Part shown: in pieces, positions 17,818-27,546 of the stretch
How positions within the stretch are numbered: the first letter of the stretch is position 1
How the letters are laid out: each line of letters starts with the position of its first letter
Assembly: GCA_947259485.1 (NCBI GenBank)
Contig: CAMYLU010000029.1
Coordinates: 1-52,748 of the forward strand
Direction of reading: 5' to 3'
Source: an uncultured Gammaproteobacteria bacterium
GTDB lineage: Bacteria; Pseudomonadota; Gammaproteobacteria; GCA-001735895
Length of the DNA stretch: 52,748 bases
Notes under the pieces: model-generated
Told to the model about the DNA's origin: nothing
What the model saw: only the letters and a program-made list of their open reading frames with translations
Databases searched by the model: none
Program-made: the position numbers and the translations under genes

Positions 17818-19161
17818 ATGCTGGAAAAAATTGTTATCGCCAACCGCGGTGAAATCGCACTTCGAATCCTGCGTGCCTGCCGAGAAATGGATATCAAGAC
17901 AGTTGCGGTACATTCCACGGCGGATCGTGATCTTAAACATGTCAGGCTTGCCGATGAATCGGTTTGCGTCGGGCCGCCTTCCTCGCTGGAAAGCTACCTC
18001 AATATCCCGGCGCTGATTTGCGCCGCCGAGCTGACCAATGCCGACGGTATCCATCCAGGCTATGGCTTCCTTTCCGAAAATGCAGAATTTGCAGAGCAGG
18101 TCGAATCGAGTGGCTTCAAGTTTATCGGTCCCAGCGCCGCTGCAATCCGCACCATGGGTGACAAGGTCGCCGCGATAAAAGCGATGAAGGCAGCCGATGT
18201 GCCAACCGTACCCGGTTCAGATGGGCCTCTCGGAGACAGCGACAGTAAAAATCTGGAGATGGGTCGCAAGGTCGGTTACCCGGTAATCATCAAGGCTGCC
18301 GGGGGCGGGGGCGGACGCGGCATGCGCGTCGTGCACGCCGAGGGCAGCCTGTTGAACTCGATCCAGCTAACCCAGTCAGAGGCAGCTGCGGCTTTTAACA
18401 ATGACACCGTATACATGGAAAAATTTCTCGGTGCTCCGCGTCATATTGAAATCCAGGTACTCGCGGATGCACATGGTAATGCCATCCACCTGGCGGAGCG
18501 TGATTGTTCAATGCAAAGGCGGCATCAAAAGGTTGTTGAAGAAGCACCCGCGCCCGGGATCACCGACGAACAGCGCAATAGAATCGGTACCCGTTGTGCC
18601 GAGGCCTGCATCAAGATGGGATACGAAGGCGCCGGCACCTTCGAATTCCTGTACGAGGGTGGCGAATTTTATTTTATCGAAATGAACACCCGGGTTCAGG
18701 TCGAGCACCCGGTCACCGAAATGATAACCTGGGTCGATATTATCAAGGAGCAAATCTCGATCGCCTCCGGCAATCCGCTACGTTATAAACAGGAAGATAT
18801 TCAGGTGCACGGACATGCGATCGAATGCCGAATCAACGCCGAGGACTCGAAGACGTTTCTGCCCTCGCCTGGAAAAATAACGCTCTACCATGCGCCCGGG
18901 GGTCCCGGGGTGCGGATGGACTCGCATATTTACAATGGCTACACGGTACCGCCCTACTACGATTCGATGATCGGCAAGCTAATCACCTATGGTAGTTCAC
19001 GCGAATCCGCAATAGCCCGCATGAACGGAGCACTTTCGGAAATCGTCATCGAAGGCATCAAGACCAACATCGACCTGCAAAAAGAGATTCTCAGTGATGG
19101 GAATTTTGCGGTCGGTGGCACCGACATCCATTACCTCGAAAAGAAACTCGGGATCGATTAG
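17818..19161 (+). CDS. accC: acetyl-CoA carboxylase, biotin carboxylase subunit
   Basis: 447 residues from the ATG at 17818, which follows a GGCGGG ribosome-binding site; an open frame continues upstream into accB but is not used. AccC is the ATP-grasp enzyme that carboxylates biotin on AccB. Visible motifs: [20 protein letters not shown] at the N-terminus, [14 protein letters not shown] (ATP-binding Gly-rich loop), [20 protein letters not shown] and [17 protein letters not shown] (metal and catalytic residues). Length is normal. Confidence 0.98.
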   Translation: MLEKIVIANRGEIALRILRACREMDIKTVAVHSTADRDLKHVRLADESVCVGPPSSLESYLNIPALICAAELTNADGIHPGYGFLSENAEFAEQVESSGFKFIGPSAAAIRTMGDKVAAIKAMKAADVPTVPGSDGPLGDSDSKNLEMGRKVGYPVIIKAAGGGGGRGMRVVHAEGSLLNSIQLTQSEAAAAFNNDTVYMEKFLGAPRHIEIQVLADAHGNAIHLAERDCSMQRRHQKVVEEAPAPGITDEQRNRIGTRCAEACIKMGYEGAGTFEFLYEGGEFYFIEMNTRVQVEHPVTEMITWVDIIKEQISIASGNPLRYKQEDIQVHGHAIECRINAEDSKTFLPSPGKITLYHAPGGPGVRMDSHIYNGYTVPPYYDSMIGKLITYGSSRESAIARMNGALSEIVIEGIKTNIDLQKEILSDGNFAVGGTDIHYLEKKLGID

Positions 19162-19172
19162 CCCTGCTGACG

Positions 19173-20054
19173 ATGACATGGTGGCAATTCAGCCTAAATT
19201 GTCAGGCATCCGAACTTGAACTGGTTGAAGACCTGATGCTGGAGCTGGGGGCAGTCAGCATTTCACTGCGCGACGCCGGTGACGAGCCAATCTATGAACC
19301 TCTCCCCGGCGACAATCCGGTGTGGCAGGAATCAATCGTTACCGCAACCTTCGATGAAGGACGTGACCCCGGGTTACTGCAACAACAGCTGGTCGACCGG
19401 TTACCGGCTCACCTGGCCAGCGAAGTGCTGCAGGAGAACTTGCAGGACCAGGCCTGGGACCAGGCCTACAAGCAGCATTTCCAGCCGCTGCAATGCGCTC
19501 CGGACCTCTGGATCGTGCCCAGCTGGTCGGAGCCACCGGATCCTGCTGCAACCATCATACAGCTAGATCCAGGCCTCGCTTTCGGTACCGGGACCCATCC
19601 AACGACAGCACTCTGCCTGGCCTGGTTAGGTTCAAGCGATGTCAACGGCAGCCAGGTAATCGATTTTGGCTGTGGCTCGGGCATCCTGGCAATTGCGGCC
19701 ATAAAGCTGGGCGCAAAACACGTCACCGCGGTCGATATAGACGAACAGGCCCTGAGCGCCTGTCGGTCCAATATGGAAGTGAATGCAATCGGCACGGAGC
19801 AGATACTCGTGTGCCGGCCCGAGGATGCTGTATCGACAAGCGCGGACCTGCTGATGGCCAATATTCTAGCCAGGCCACTGATCGATTCTGCTTCGCGGTT
19901 TGCATCCATGGTCAGGGCAGAAGGTCAAATATTGCTCTCGGGGATACTCAAAACACAGCTAGAAGATATACAATTGGCTTATCAGCCCTTTTTCAAACTT
20001 GATCCAGCGAGTTACCGTGACGAATGGGTGTGTGTCAGCGGTAAACGGCTTTAA
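19173..20054 (+). CDS. prmA: ribosomal protein L11 methyltransferase
   Basis: A 293-residue SAM-dependent methyltransferase that trimethylates ribosomal protein L11. The N-terminal L11-recognition domain opens MTWWQFSLNC. The catalytic domain has LAFGTGTHPTTALCLAWL, then motif I DFGCGSGILAIAAIKLGA followed by VDIDEQA, and ADLLMANILARPLI. It starts 11 bases after accC. The prmA-dusB-fis order of E. coli and Pseudomonas is partly kept here, with two genes intervening. Confidence 0.96.
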   Translation: MTWWQFSLNCQASELELVEDLMLELGAVSISLRDAGDEPIYEPLPGDNPVWQESIVTATFDEGRDPGLLQQQLVDRLPAHLASEVLQENLQDQAWDQAYKQHFQPLQCAPDLWIVPSWSEPPDPAATIIQLDPGLAFGTGTHPTTALCLAWLGSSDVNGSQVIDFGCGSGILAIAAIKLGAKHVTAVDIDEQALSACRSNMEVNAIGTEQILVCRPEDAVSTSADLLMANILARPLIDSASRFASMVRAEGQILLSGILKTQLEDIQLAYQPFFKLDPASYRDEWVCVSGKRL

Positions 20055-20064
20055 CAGGTAACCG

Positions 20065-20859
20065 ATGTTTAGCAGCACGCAATTAGGCGACGTGATGGAA
20101 ACTACCTGCACCGAGTGCGAGAGTCGTTTTCGCCTTACAGAAGAGCAGTTGAAGCAGGCTTACGGCAAGGTTCGCTGCGGGGAATGCGGGACTTTGTTCA
20201 ACGCGCTTATAGGTCTCAAGAACTACGAGGGCAATTTACCCCCGGGCAATGTTGAACAACATCGGGAAAAAGATTCAGCTGCAGACGGGACCCAGCCGGT
20301 AACCGAATTTGACCTGGAATCAGATTTTGACCAACGCCCCGAGCTCAGTTTGCATGAAGCCATGTACGGTTCCGAGCGAAGGTCAATATTTACCTTTGGA
20401 CCCTTGACCTGGCTTATCGGGATATTGCTGCTGAGCGCGGTTGGTGCAGCGCAGGTGGTTTATTATCAACGCTACCAGCTGATCGAAAATCCGCGTTACC
20501 AGCAACAGGTGATCGCGCTGTGTCGATTTTTACCCTGTGCCGAGTCCGATTTCTCCAGCACTGGCCAAATCCGCCTGGTAGAGCGTAATGTTTTTACCCA
20601 CCCGGTAACATCCAATGCGCTCATGGTAACGGGTTCGTTTGTCAATCGAGCACCTTTTACGCAGAAATTGCCCGACCTGCTGATCAGCCTGTTTGATCTC
20701 CAGGGCAAGCTGATAGCGAACCGGCTTTTCACCCCCACTGAATACCTGTCCGAGGATAAAAATCGCGGGGTCATAAAACCGGGACTACCGATTCAGTTTC
20801 GGCTTGAAATCATAGATCCCGGGACCGATGCGCTGACTTACGAATTCGAATTTTTCTAA
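20065..20859 (+). CDS. zinc-ribbon/DUF3426 membrane protein
   Basis: A 264-residue protein with an N-terminal MJ0042-type zinc ribbon TTCTECESRF...VRCGECGTLFNA (two CxxC pairs), a linker, a transmembrane helix near residues 115-133 (TFGPLTWLIGILLLSAVGAA) and a periplasmic DUF3426 domain. Starts at 20065 or at the ATG at 20095 are both possible; the latter puts the ribbon at the very N-terminus as in most relatives. Its location after prmA is the conserved one in Pseudomonas. Function is unknown. A 132-base gap follows before the SulP gene, holding no supported gene. Confidence 0.85.
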   Translation: MFSSTQLGDVMETTCTECESRFRLTEEQLKQAYGKVRCGECGTLFNALIGLKNYEGNLPPGNVEQHREKDSAADGTQPVTEFDLESDFDQRPELSLHEAMYGSERRSIFTFGPLTWLIGILLLSAVGAAQVVYYQRYQLIENPRYQQQVIALCRFLPCAESDFSSTGQIRLVERNVFTHPVTSNALMVTGSFVNRAPFTQKLPDLLISLFDLQGKLIANRLFTPTEYLSEDKNRGVIKPGLPIQFRLEIIDPGTDALTYEFEFF

Positions 20860-20991
20860 CCCCCGGGGCCTATTTTTTCTAAATAAGTCACATTAATACC
20901 AACATCCAAATATACTGTTATATGTAGGCCGAAAGTCGGAGTATATTGCGCAGCTTCGAATCATCCTGACAACACTCGAAACCCCCAGGGA

Positions 20992-22785
20992 TTGAACAAA
21001 ATTCAGATTATGAATCTTCAGTATCAGCTCACTAAGTTCCTGCCATTTTTACGCTGGGGCAGAAACATGGACCGCCAAAGTGTGCGAGCAGATGTCATGG
21101 CGGGATTAGTGGGTGCCGCTATCGTCCTGCCACAGGGCGTGGCTTTTGCGGCGATAGCCGGGATGCCCCCCGAGTACGGCCTCTACACCAGCATGGTACC
21201 TGCCGTTATCGCGGCGCTGTTCGGTTCTTCCTGGCACCTTGTATCCGGGCCCACCACCGCGGCCTCTGTCATCATGTTTGCTTCGCTGAGCGGCCTGGCT
21301 GCGCCCGGTAGCGAAGAGTACGTCGCACTTGCAATAACGCTTGCCTTCATGGTCGGTGCACTGCAACTCATTATGGGTATGCTGAGACTCGGCGCCCTGG
21401 TCAATTTTATATCTCACTCGGTTGTGGTCGGATTTACCGCCGGCGCGGCCTGCCTGATCGCCGCAAAGCAGGGCGAGCAGTTTCTGGGAATAGACATTCC
21501 CGACGGCATCCACCTGCTCAATACGATCGAGTTTCTATGGTTGAACCTGGAGCAACTGCATCCACTGGTAATGCTGGTCGCAATGATCACCCTGCTGACA
21601 GGAATCCTGACACAGCGCCGCCTGGGCGGTATGAGTATGATCGCCGCGCTCCTGGTTGGCGGTCTCGCGGCGGCCCTGTTTAACCTCGCCTTCGGGGAAG
21701 AGACTTCCGGTATTCAAATGGTGGGGGCACTACCACAACAGTTGCCGCCATTGTCGATGCCACAGTTTACGCTCGAAACTTTTCGTCAACTCTCGCCGCT
21801 GGCGCTGGCGATGACGCTGTTTGCATTGACCGAAGCTGTATCAATCGCGCGCTCGATTTCACTAAAGTCGGGTCAGCCAATCGCGGGTAGCCAGGAATTC
21901 ATAGGACAGGGGCTATCCAATGTCGTCGGCAGTTTCTTTTCATCCTATGTCGCGACCGGGTCGTTCAACCGCAGCGGTGCCAATTACGATGCCGGAGCAC
22001 GTACCCCGATGGCAGCGGCACTGGCAGGCGTATTACTCGTCGTTCTGGTGTTGCTGGTGGCCCCGCTGACAGCCTTTCTGCCGAAAGCAGCCGTGGCCGG
22101 ATTGCTGTTTCTGGTTGCCTGGCGCTTAATCAACTTCAAACAGATTCGTAAAATTCTGCGCTCCGATAAAAATGAAGCAGTGATTCTTGGAGTCGTTTTC
22201 TTTGGCACGGTATTTTTCTCAATCGAATTTGCGATTCTGGCTGGCGTTATTTTATCGTTGATGATTTTCCTGCGTAAGACTTCACGTCCCAGGTTATCCC
22301 CCAGGGTCCCCGACCCGGAGTCGGCAAGCCGCAAGTTCATATATGGGCATTCCCACCCCGAATGCCCGCAGCTCAAAATACTGCGCCTCGACGACTCACT
22401 TTACTTTGGCTCGGTTGCCCACGTGGGTGAGTTATTGCGCCGCTACCGGGAACATTACCCGGAGCAAAAACATTTATTGCTGCTGACCAAGGGTATCGCC
22501 CAGGTCGACGTCGCCGGTGCTGAATTGCTGGTCACCGAGGCACGCGAAAGACGCACCGTGGGTGGTGACCTTTACATGTATCGGCTCAGGGATACCGCGT
22601 CAAAGGTATTTGATCGCGGTGGCTATCACGAGGAAATTGGCGACGCTAATATATTTGACGCCAAGGCGGAGGCTATTCCTGCTATATTCGAACGCCTCGA
22701 CAAAAATATCTGCGAGACTTGCGAACACCGAATTTTTCTCGAATGCCGTTCGGTCGGGAACAAGAAAGCGGATGCCGCTGAATAA
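20992..22785 (+). CDS. SulP-family anion transporter with STAS domain
   Basis: A SulP/SLC26 transporter of 597 residues from a TTG at 20992 preceded by CAGGG; the ATG at 21010 would give 591. The transport domain opens with DVMAGLVGAAIVLPQGVAFAAIAGMPPEYGL-type signature (two stretches around residues 36-66), SGPTTAASVIMFAS and later GSFNRSGANYDAGARTP. A cytoplasmic STAS domain lies at about 440-560. The extreme C-terminus has CETC and a third Cys (574, 577, 585), a possible metal site. Substrate may be sulfate, bicarbonate or another anion; BicA-like bicarbonate uptake is possible but unproven. It interrupts the usual DUF3426-dusB adjacency. Confidence 0.9.
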   Translation: MNKIQIMNLQYQLTKFLPFLRWGRNMDRQSVRADVMAGLVGAAIVLPQGVAFAAIAGMPPEYGLYTSMVPAVIAALFGSSWHLVSGPTTAASVIMFASLSGLAAPGSEEYVALAITLAFMVGALQLIMGMLRLGALVNFISHSVVVGFTAGAACLIAAKQGEQFLGIDIPDGIHLLNTIEFLWLNLEQLHPLVMLVAMITLLTGILTQRRLGGMSMIAALLVGGLAAALFNLAFGEETSGIQMVGALPQQLPPLSMPQFTLETFRQLSPLALAMTLFALTEAVSIARSISLKSGQPIAGSQEFIGQGLSNVVGSFFSSYVATGSFNRSGANYDAGARTPMAAALAGVLLVVLVLLVAPLTAFLPKAAVAGLLFLVAWRLINFKQIRKILRSDKNEAVILGVVFFGTVFFSIEFAILAGVILSLMIFLRKTSRPRLSPRVPDPESASRKFIYGHSHPECPQLKILRLDDSLYFGSVAHVGELLRRYREHYPEQKHLLLLTKGIAQVDVAGAELLVTEARERRTVGGDLYMYRLRDTASKVFDRGGYHEEIGDANIFDAKAEAIPAIFERLDKNICETCEHRIFLECRSVGNKKADAAE

Positions 22786-22790
22786 GTGAC

Positions 22791-23786
22791 ATGTCATTTA
22801 CCATAGGTCCATATAAATTCGATAACCGCCTGGTGCTGGCGCCCATGGCCGGGGTCACCGATCGTCCCTTCCGTCAAATGTGTCGACGGCTCGGTGCCGG
22901 GATGACCGTATCCGAAATGATAAGCAGTCGTCCCGACCTGCGTGACAGCCGTAAAACCCGGTTACGAATGGACCACGAGGGTGAACCCGGGCCAATCGTG
23001 GTTCAGATTGCCGGGGGCATCCCGGAAATGATGGCAGAGGCAGCGATCTACAATGTCGAACACGGTGCCCAGATCATTGATATCAACATGGGCTGCCCGG
23101 CGAAGAAGGTATGCAAGGTCGATGCAGGTTCTGCCTTGCTGAAGGATACCGGTCTGGTCGAATCTATTTTACGCGCGGTTGTGAACGCGGTTTCGGTACC
23201 GGTAACGCTCAAGATCCGCACCGGCTGGTCGCGAGATAAGCGCAACGCGATTGAAGTCGCAGGCCTTGCCGAGACCTGCGGAATCCAGGCACTGACCATA
23301 CACGGGCGCACACGCGAAGACAAGTACCTGGGCTCAGCCGAGTACGAGACAATTCGACAGGTCAAAAGGAATGTTCGAATTCCGATAATCGCAAATGGCG
23401 ACATCGATTCCGCGAAAAAAGCACAAATGGTCATGGACTTCACAGCTGCTGATGCTATTATGGTCGGCCGTATTGCGCAGCAACGTCCGTGGATATTTGG
23501 CCAGGTTGAACACTATCTGAGCACCGGCAACGAGCCCGAAGAACCACCGGACGAATTAAAACAGAAATGGTTAATTAACCATTTACAGAATCTGCATGTG
23601 TTTTACGGTGAGCACCAGGGGGTGCAGATCGCGCGTAAGCATATTAATTGGCAGCTTGGCCACAAAAAGAACTATTACATCGTCAAGCCTCTGCTAATGC
23701 AGGCACGTACAGCGGCGCAGCAGCTGGAAACGATCGAAGCTTACTTAAACGACTGCTACCTGAAAAGTTATGACAGGGCATCATGA
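22791..23786 (+). CDS. dusB: tRNA-dihydrouridine synthase B
   Basis: A 331-residue FMN enzyme that reduces uridines in the tRNA D-loop. Motifs: LVLAPMAGVTDRPFRQMCR, IDINMGCPAKKVCKVDAGSA with the catalytic Cys of the GCPAKKVC loop, KIRTGW, HGRTREDKYLGSAEY and IANGDIDS. It begins 5 bases after the SulP gene and overlaps fis by four bases (ATGA). The dusB-fis pair is the classic arrangement, in which fis is expressed from the dusB promoter. Confidence 0.97.
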   Translation: MSFTIGPYKFDNRLVLAPMAGVTDRPFRQMCRRLGAGMTVSEMISSRPDLRDSRKTRLRMDHEGEPGPIVVQIAGGIPEMMAEAAIYNVEHGAQIIDINMGCPAKKVCKVDAGSALLKDTGLVESILRAVVNAVSVPVTLKIRTGWSRDKRNAIEVAGLAETCGIQALTIHGRTREDKYLGSAEYETIRQVKRNVRIPIIANGDIDSAKKAQMVMDFTAADAIMVGRIAQQRPWIFGQVEHYLSTGNEPEEPPDELKQKWLINHLQNLHVFYGEHQGVQIARKHINWQLGHKKNYYIVKPLLMQARTAAQQLETIEAYLNDCYLKSYDRAS

Positions 23787-24067
23787 AGATAGCCCAGGGC
23801 GCAACGTGGTTAGTGAGTGTGATAAAAAAGAAAAATACAAGCTTATTGCAGCAGTCGGTAGAGAGGGCGATACGTAAATATCTAAACGATCTTGACGGTG
23901 AGCTGCCCTGCAACCTGTTCGACACCGTGATTTCCGAAATCGAACAACCGATGCTCAAAACCGTGCTTCGACATTGTGATAACAACCAGTCCAGAACTGC
24001 CTCCTGTCTTGGCATCAACCGCGGCACCTTACGCAAGAAACTTAAGCAATACCATATCGAACATTAA
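23783..24067 (+). CDS. fis: DNA-binding protein Fis
   Basis: A 94-residue nucleoid-associated regulator. The C-terminal half has the Fis helix-turn-helix: VISEIEQPMLKTVLRHCDNN, then QSRTASCLGINRGTLRKKLK. It is translationally coupled to dusB. Fis bends DNA and controls rRNA promoters and recombination. Length is close to E. coli Fis (98). Confidence 0.96.
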   Translation: MKIAQGATWLVSVIKKKNTSLLQQSVERAIRKYLNDLDGELPCNLFDTVISEIEQPMLKTVLRHCDNNQSRTASCLGINRGTLRKKLKQYHIEH

Positions 24068-24095
24068 TACTGACGGATTCTCGATCAGATATAAT
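24068..24095 (+). promoter_or_regulatory. putative promoter of purH-purD
   Basis: A perfect -10 TATAAT (24090-24095) lies 32 bases upstream of purH. The region about 16 bases before it (TACTGA, 24068-24073) is a poor -35 match. No clear PurR operator was recognised. Confidence 0.45.
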
Positions 24096-24127
24096 GCCGT
24101 CTCTTTAAGTACCGCTACGGACCCAAT

Positions 24128-25684
24128 ATGCCCCAAGCTATTCGCCGCGCACTGATCAGCGTCTCAGACAAAACCGGCATCGTCGAACTGGCTCAGAAGC
24201 TTCATGATAAAGGTGTCGATCTGCTTTCCACCGGTGGCACCGCCAAGATTATTGCCGAGCAGGGAATCGCGGTTACCGAGATTTCCGATTACACCGGTTT
24301 CCCCGAAATGATGGCAGGTCGTGTTAAAACCCTGCACCCCAGGGTTCACGGTGGCATTCTCGGACGCCGGGGAATCGACGATGCGGTCATGCAGGAACAC
24401 GACATCGCCCCCATCGACCTGGTCGTGATCAATCTCTACCCCTTCCAGCAAACCGTCGCCAAACCCGATTGCAGTGTTGAAGACGCGATCGAAAATATTG
24501 ATATTGGCGGCCCCGCAATGGTGCGCGCGGCAGCCAAAAATCATGCCAGCGTTACGATCGTGGTTGACCCCGAAGATTACACCTTGCTGCTGAATGAAAT
24601 GGAGGCCAACGGCGAAGTCAGCGAAAAGACGCGTTTTTCCCTGGCAATCAAGGCTTACGAGCACACCGCCCAATATGATGGCGCAATTGCGAATTACTTT
24701 GGCCACATGGTCCAGTCACCTGAAGAACAGGCGTTTCCGCGTACCTTAAACCTGCAGTTTCAACATGCCCTGGCGATGCGCTACGGAGAAAACCCTCACC
24801 AGTCCGCGGCCTTCTACGTCAGCGGCGAAAATCAGGAGCCCAGTGTTGCGAGCGCCCGGCAGATCCAGGGTAAATCGCTTTCATTTAACAACATTGCCGA
24901 TACCGACGCCGCGCTCGAGTGCGTCAAGCAGTTCGAAGCACCGTGCTGCGTTATCGTCAAGCATGCCAATCCCTGCGGTGTCGCGTTGGCAGACAATATC
25001 CACGATGCCTACCAGAATGCTTTCAGCACCGATACCGAATCCGCCTTCGGCGGCATCATAGCCTTTAACCGCCCTCTCGACGCGAGCACCGCGGAGGCAA
25101 TAGTCGAACAGCAATTCGTTGAAGTTATTATCGCTCCCGAGGTAGAGGACGACGCAATCAAGGTAGTCGCAAACAAGGAAAACGTGCGCCTGCTCAGCTG
25201 CGGGCAATGGCATACAGCGGCAACCCGGTTTGATTATAAACACGTTAACGGCGGCATATTGGTGCAGGACGCCGACCAGGCGCTCTACCAGGGTCTCGAA
25301 GTGGTAAGCGAGATCAAACCGGATGACCCGCAAATGCAGGACATGGTATTCGCCTGGAAGGTCGCCAAGTTTGTCAAATCGAACGCCATAATTTATGCAC
25401 GCAACAAGCGCACCATCGGTGTGGGTGCTGGACAAATGTCGCGTATTAACAGCGCCCGTATCGCGGCCATCAAGGCCGGGCATGCCGACCTCGAAGTGGC
25501 TGGTTCGGTCATGGCATCGGACGCATTCTTCCCGTTTCGCGATGGTATCGATGCGGCTAACGATGTCGGTATTCGCGCGGTAATCCAACCCGGCGGGTCG
25601 ATGCGTGACGATGAGGTTATCGCGGCCGCAAACGAACATGGCATAGCCATGGTATTTACCGGAATGCGACATTTTCGACACTAG
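24128..25684 (+). CDS. purH: bifunctional AICAR transformylase / IMP cyclohydrolase
   Basis: 518 residues, catalysing the last two steps of IMP synthesis. The N-terminal methylglyoxal-synthase-like cyclohydrolase domain (about 1-195) starts [20 protein letters not shown] and has [27 protein letters not shown] and INLYPF. The C-terminal transformylase domain has [27 protein letters not shown] (catalytic Lys-His) and [12 protein letters not shown]. Length is normal. purD follows after 16 bases in the standard operon. Confidence 0.98.
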   Translation: MPQAIRRALISVSDKTGIVELAQKLHDKGVDLLSTGGTAKIIAEQGIAVTEISDYTGFPEMMAGRVKTLHPRVHGGILGRRGIDDAVMQEHDIAPIDLVVINLYPFQQTVAKPDCSVEDAIENIDIGGPAMVRAAAKNHASVTIVVDPEDYTLLLNEMEANGEVSEKTRFSLAIKAYEHTAQYDGAIANYFGHMVQSPEEQAFPRTLNLQFQHALAMRYGENPHQSAAFYVSGENQEPSVASARQIQGKSLSFNNIADTDAALECVKQFEAPCCVIVKHANPCGVALADNIHDAYQNAFSTDTESAFGGIIAFNRPLDASTAEAIVEQQFVEVIIAPEVEDDAIKVVANKENVRLLSCGQWHTAATRFDYKHVNGGILVQDADQALYQGLEVVSEIKPDDPQMQDMVFAWKVAKFVKSNAIIYARNKRTIGVGAGQMSRINSARIAAIKAGHADLEVAGSVMASDAFFPFRDGIDAANDVGIRAVIQPGGSMRDDEVIAAANEHGIAMVFTGMRHFRH

Positions 25685-25700
25685 TGATGGTTACGACTCG

Positions 25701-26972
25701 ATGAAAGTTTTAATCGTTGGTGGTGGCGGCAGAGAACACGCACTGGCCTGGAAAGCAGCAAAATCAACGCAAGTGGAGCAGGTATATATCGCGCCCGGAA
25801 ATGCTGGTACCGGGTTGGAAAAGGGTGTTAAAAACGTTGATATTGGCGCCGAAGATATTGACGGCCTGCTTGAATTCGCCGTCAGCAATGATATTGAACT
25901 CACCATTGTCGGTCCCGAGGCACCGCTGGTTGCCGGTATCGTCGACCGTTTTGAATCTGAGGGGCAGACAATTTTCGGTCCCAGTGCCGGGGCCGCTCAA
26001 CTGGAGGGCTCAAAGACTTTTACCAAGGATTTTCTCGCTCGCCACCAGATCCCGAGCGCCGCCTATCGGAGTTTTACCGATGTCGACGCAGCCTGTGCCT
26101 ATAGCGCAACCCAGGGCAGTCCGATCGTAATCAAGGCAGACGGCCTTGCCGCCGGCAAAGGGGTGATCGTCGCCCAGACTCAAACCGAGGCAGAGTCTGC
26201 TATCAGGGATATGTTGTCGGGAAACCGGTTTGGCGAAGCCGGCCACCGCGTCGTAATCGAAGAATTCATGCCGGGTGAAGAAGCAAGCTATATCTGCATC
26301 GTCGATGGCGAGCAGGTTTTGCCCATGGCGAGTTCACAAGATCACAAGGCACGTGACAATGGTGATCTTGGGCCCAATACCGGTGGTATGGGTGCCTACT
26401 CCCCGGCCCCGGTAGTCAACACCGAAATTGAAGCCCAGGTGATGCAGGACATTATATTACCCACGGTGCGTGGGATGAATTCCGAGGGCAACCGCTACCG
26501 GGGATTTCTGTACGCGGGATTGATGATCGGGGCTGACGGGATTGCGCGGGTAGTCGAATACAATTGTCGTTTCGGGGATCCTGAAACACAACCCATCATG
26601 ATGCGATTGAAATCCGACCTGGTCGACCTTTGCCTTGCCGCCTGCAGCGGAGAACTCGATACCAAATCCACGCAATGGGATGAACGCGCAAGCCTGGGTG
26701 TTGTGATGGCTGCGAATGGCTATCCCGATAGTTACGACAAGGGGGATTTAATAAAAGACATACCCCCGGAATCGCCAACAGCCAAGGTTTTCCATGCCGG
26801 AACTCGAACCGATGCCAGCGGTAATATTTTATCGGACGGGGGTCGTGTACTTTGCGCGGTCGGCCTCGGAGATGACATCCGCGGCGCCCAACAATGCGCC
26901 TACCAACTGGTTAAGAAAATCGACTGGGAATCGGCATATTTTCGCACCGATATCGGATTCAAGGCGCTTTAA
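25701..26972 (+). CDS. purD: phosphoribosylamine-glycine ligase
   Basis: A 423-residue ATP-grasp enzyme, second step of purine biosynthesis. It opens with MKVLIVGGGGREHALAWK, followed by the family signature FGPSAGAAQLEGSK, ATP-grasp KADGLAAGKGVIVA, and the metal-binding CRFGDPETQPIM. Length is normal. The 201 bases after it carry only a promoter for the next small gene. Confidence 0.98.
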   Translation: MKVLIVGGGGREHALAWKAAKSTQVEQVYIAPGNAGTGLEKGVKNVDIGAEDIDGLLEFAVSNDIELTIVGPEAPLVAGIVDRFESEGQTIFGPSAGAAQLEGSKTFTKDFLARHQIPSAAYRSFTDVDAACAYSATQGSPIVIKADGLAAGKGVIVAQTQTEAESAIRDMLSGNRFGEAGHRVVIEEFMPGEEASYICIVDGEQVLPMASSQDHKARDNGDLGPNTGGMGAYSPAPVVNTEIEAQVMQDIILPTVRGMNSEGNRYRGFLYAGLMIGADGIARVVEYNCRFGDPETQPIMMRLKSDLVDLCLAACSGELDTKSTQWDERASLGVVMAANGYPDSYDKGDLIKDIPPESPTAKVFHAGTRTDASGNILSDGGRVLCAVGLGDDIRGAQQCAYQLVKKIDWESAYFRTDIGFKAL

Positions 26973-27117
26973 ATGTGCCCTGGTTAACAAGGTTTCGTGA
27001 AGTGGTTTCTGAGCTTGTTGGTGTAATTTACTGACAACTAACTAAAAAAATCACGTCCCTGTGAAATCGACACAACCACTACATATTGTATGTTTAAATA
27101 ATAAATACCGCAAGATA

Positions 27118-27145
27118 TTGTGATTTAATATTTTATGGCTATACT
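27118..27145 (+). promoter_or_regulatory. putative sigma-70 promoter of the two small genes
   Basis: TTGTGA (27118-27123), a 16-base spacer and TATACT (27140-27145) sit 28 bases upstream of the zinc-ribbon gene, in an AT-rich stretch. Confidence 0.5.
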
Positions 27146-27173
27146 ACCGTGAACCTCAACCGGGATCCGCCAT

Positions 27174-27374
27174 ATGAAGTGCCCCAACTGCAAATCTCAG
27201 ATGTTTGTTACTGATGAAACCGCTAATGCAAGAAGCCAGGTCACCTTTTACCGCTGCAGTATTTGCGTCAGCGAACACGTTTCATCGGAGCCGGTTTTTG
27301 AAGCCGCCAGCAACGAATCGAACGAGTCTTTTGAAGCACCTGCTGCGGATACGAAACGCTATCTGATGGTATAA
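27174..27374 (+). CDS. 66-residue zinc-ribbon protein
   Basis: A small protein with two CxxC knuckles, MKCPNCKSQM (Cys3, Cys6) and FYRCSICVSEH (Cys28, Cys31), then an acidic Ser/Glu/Ala-rich tail ending RYLMV. The spacing is that of a rubredoxin-like zinc ribbon. It has its own promoter-like sequence and stands 38 bases before a second tiny gene. I cannot assign a function; a small regulatory or metal-responsive role is possible. Confidence 0.65.
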   Translation: MKCPNCKSQMFVTDETANARSQVTFYRCSICVSEHVSSEPVFEAASNESNESFEAPAADTKRYLMV

Positions 27375-27412
27375 GCGCGGGTAACGATTAAGCCCGTTTC
27401 GGGAGAACATCG

Positions 27413-27541
27413 ATGCAAAGGCAGGTCTACCACCCGGACAATAAAAACATGAACCTCTGGTTTCATATCCTGGACCGGCTCATTTATATTCCCGGAGCCC
27501 TGGTAATGCTTTACGGCCTCTGGCTGTCGCTAAACGTCTGA
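27413..27541 (+). CDS. 42-residue putative membrane microprotein
   Basis: A 42-codon frame preceded by a strong GGGAG ribosome-binding site 7 bases from the ATG. It begins MQRQVYHPDNKNMNLWFHIL and ends with a single hydrophobic helix, LIYIPGALVMLYGLWLSL, followed by NV. The N-in, one-helix layout is that of many bacterial membrane microproteins. It follows the zinc-ribbon gene and stops 5 bases from the convergent histidine kinase gene. PhoQ is controlled by one-helix peptides such as MgrB in enterics, so regulation of the neighbouring kinase is worth considering but is only inference. Confidence 0.6.
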   Translation: MQRQVYHPDNKNMNLWFHILDRLIYIPGALVMLYGLWLSLNV

Positions 27542-27546
27542 CTGGT

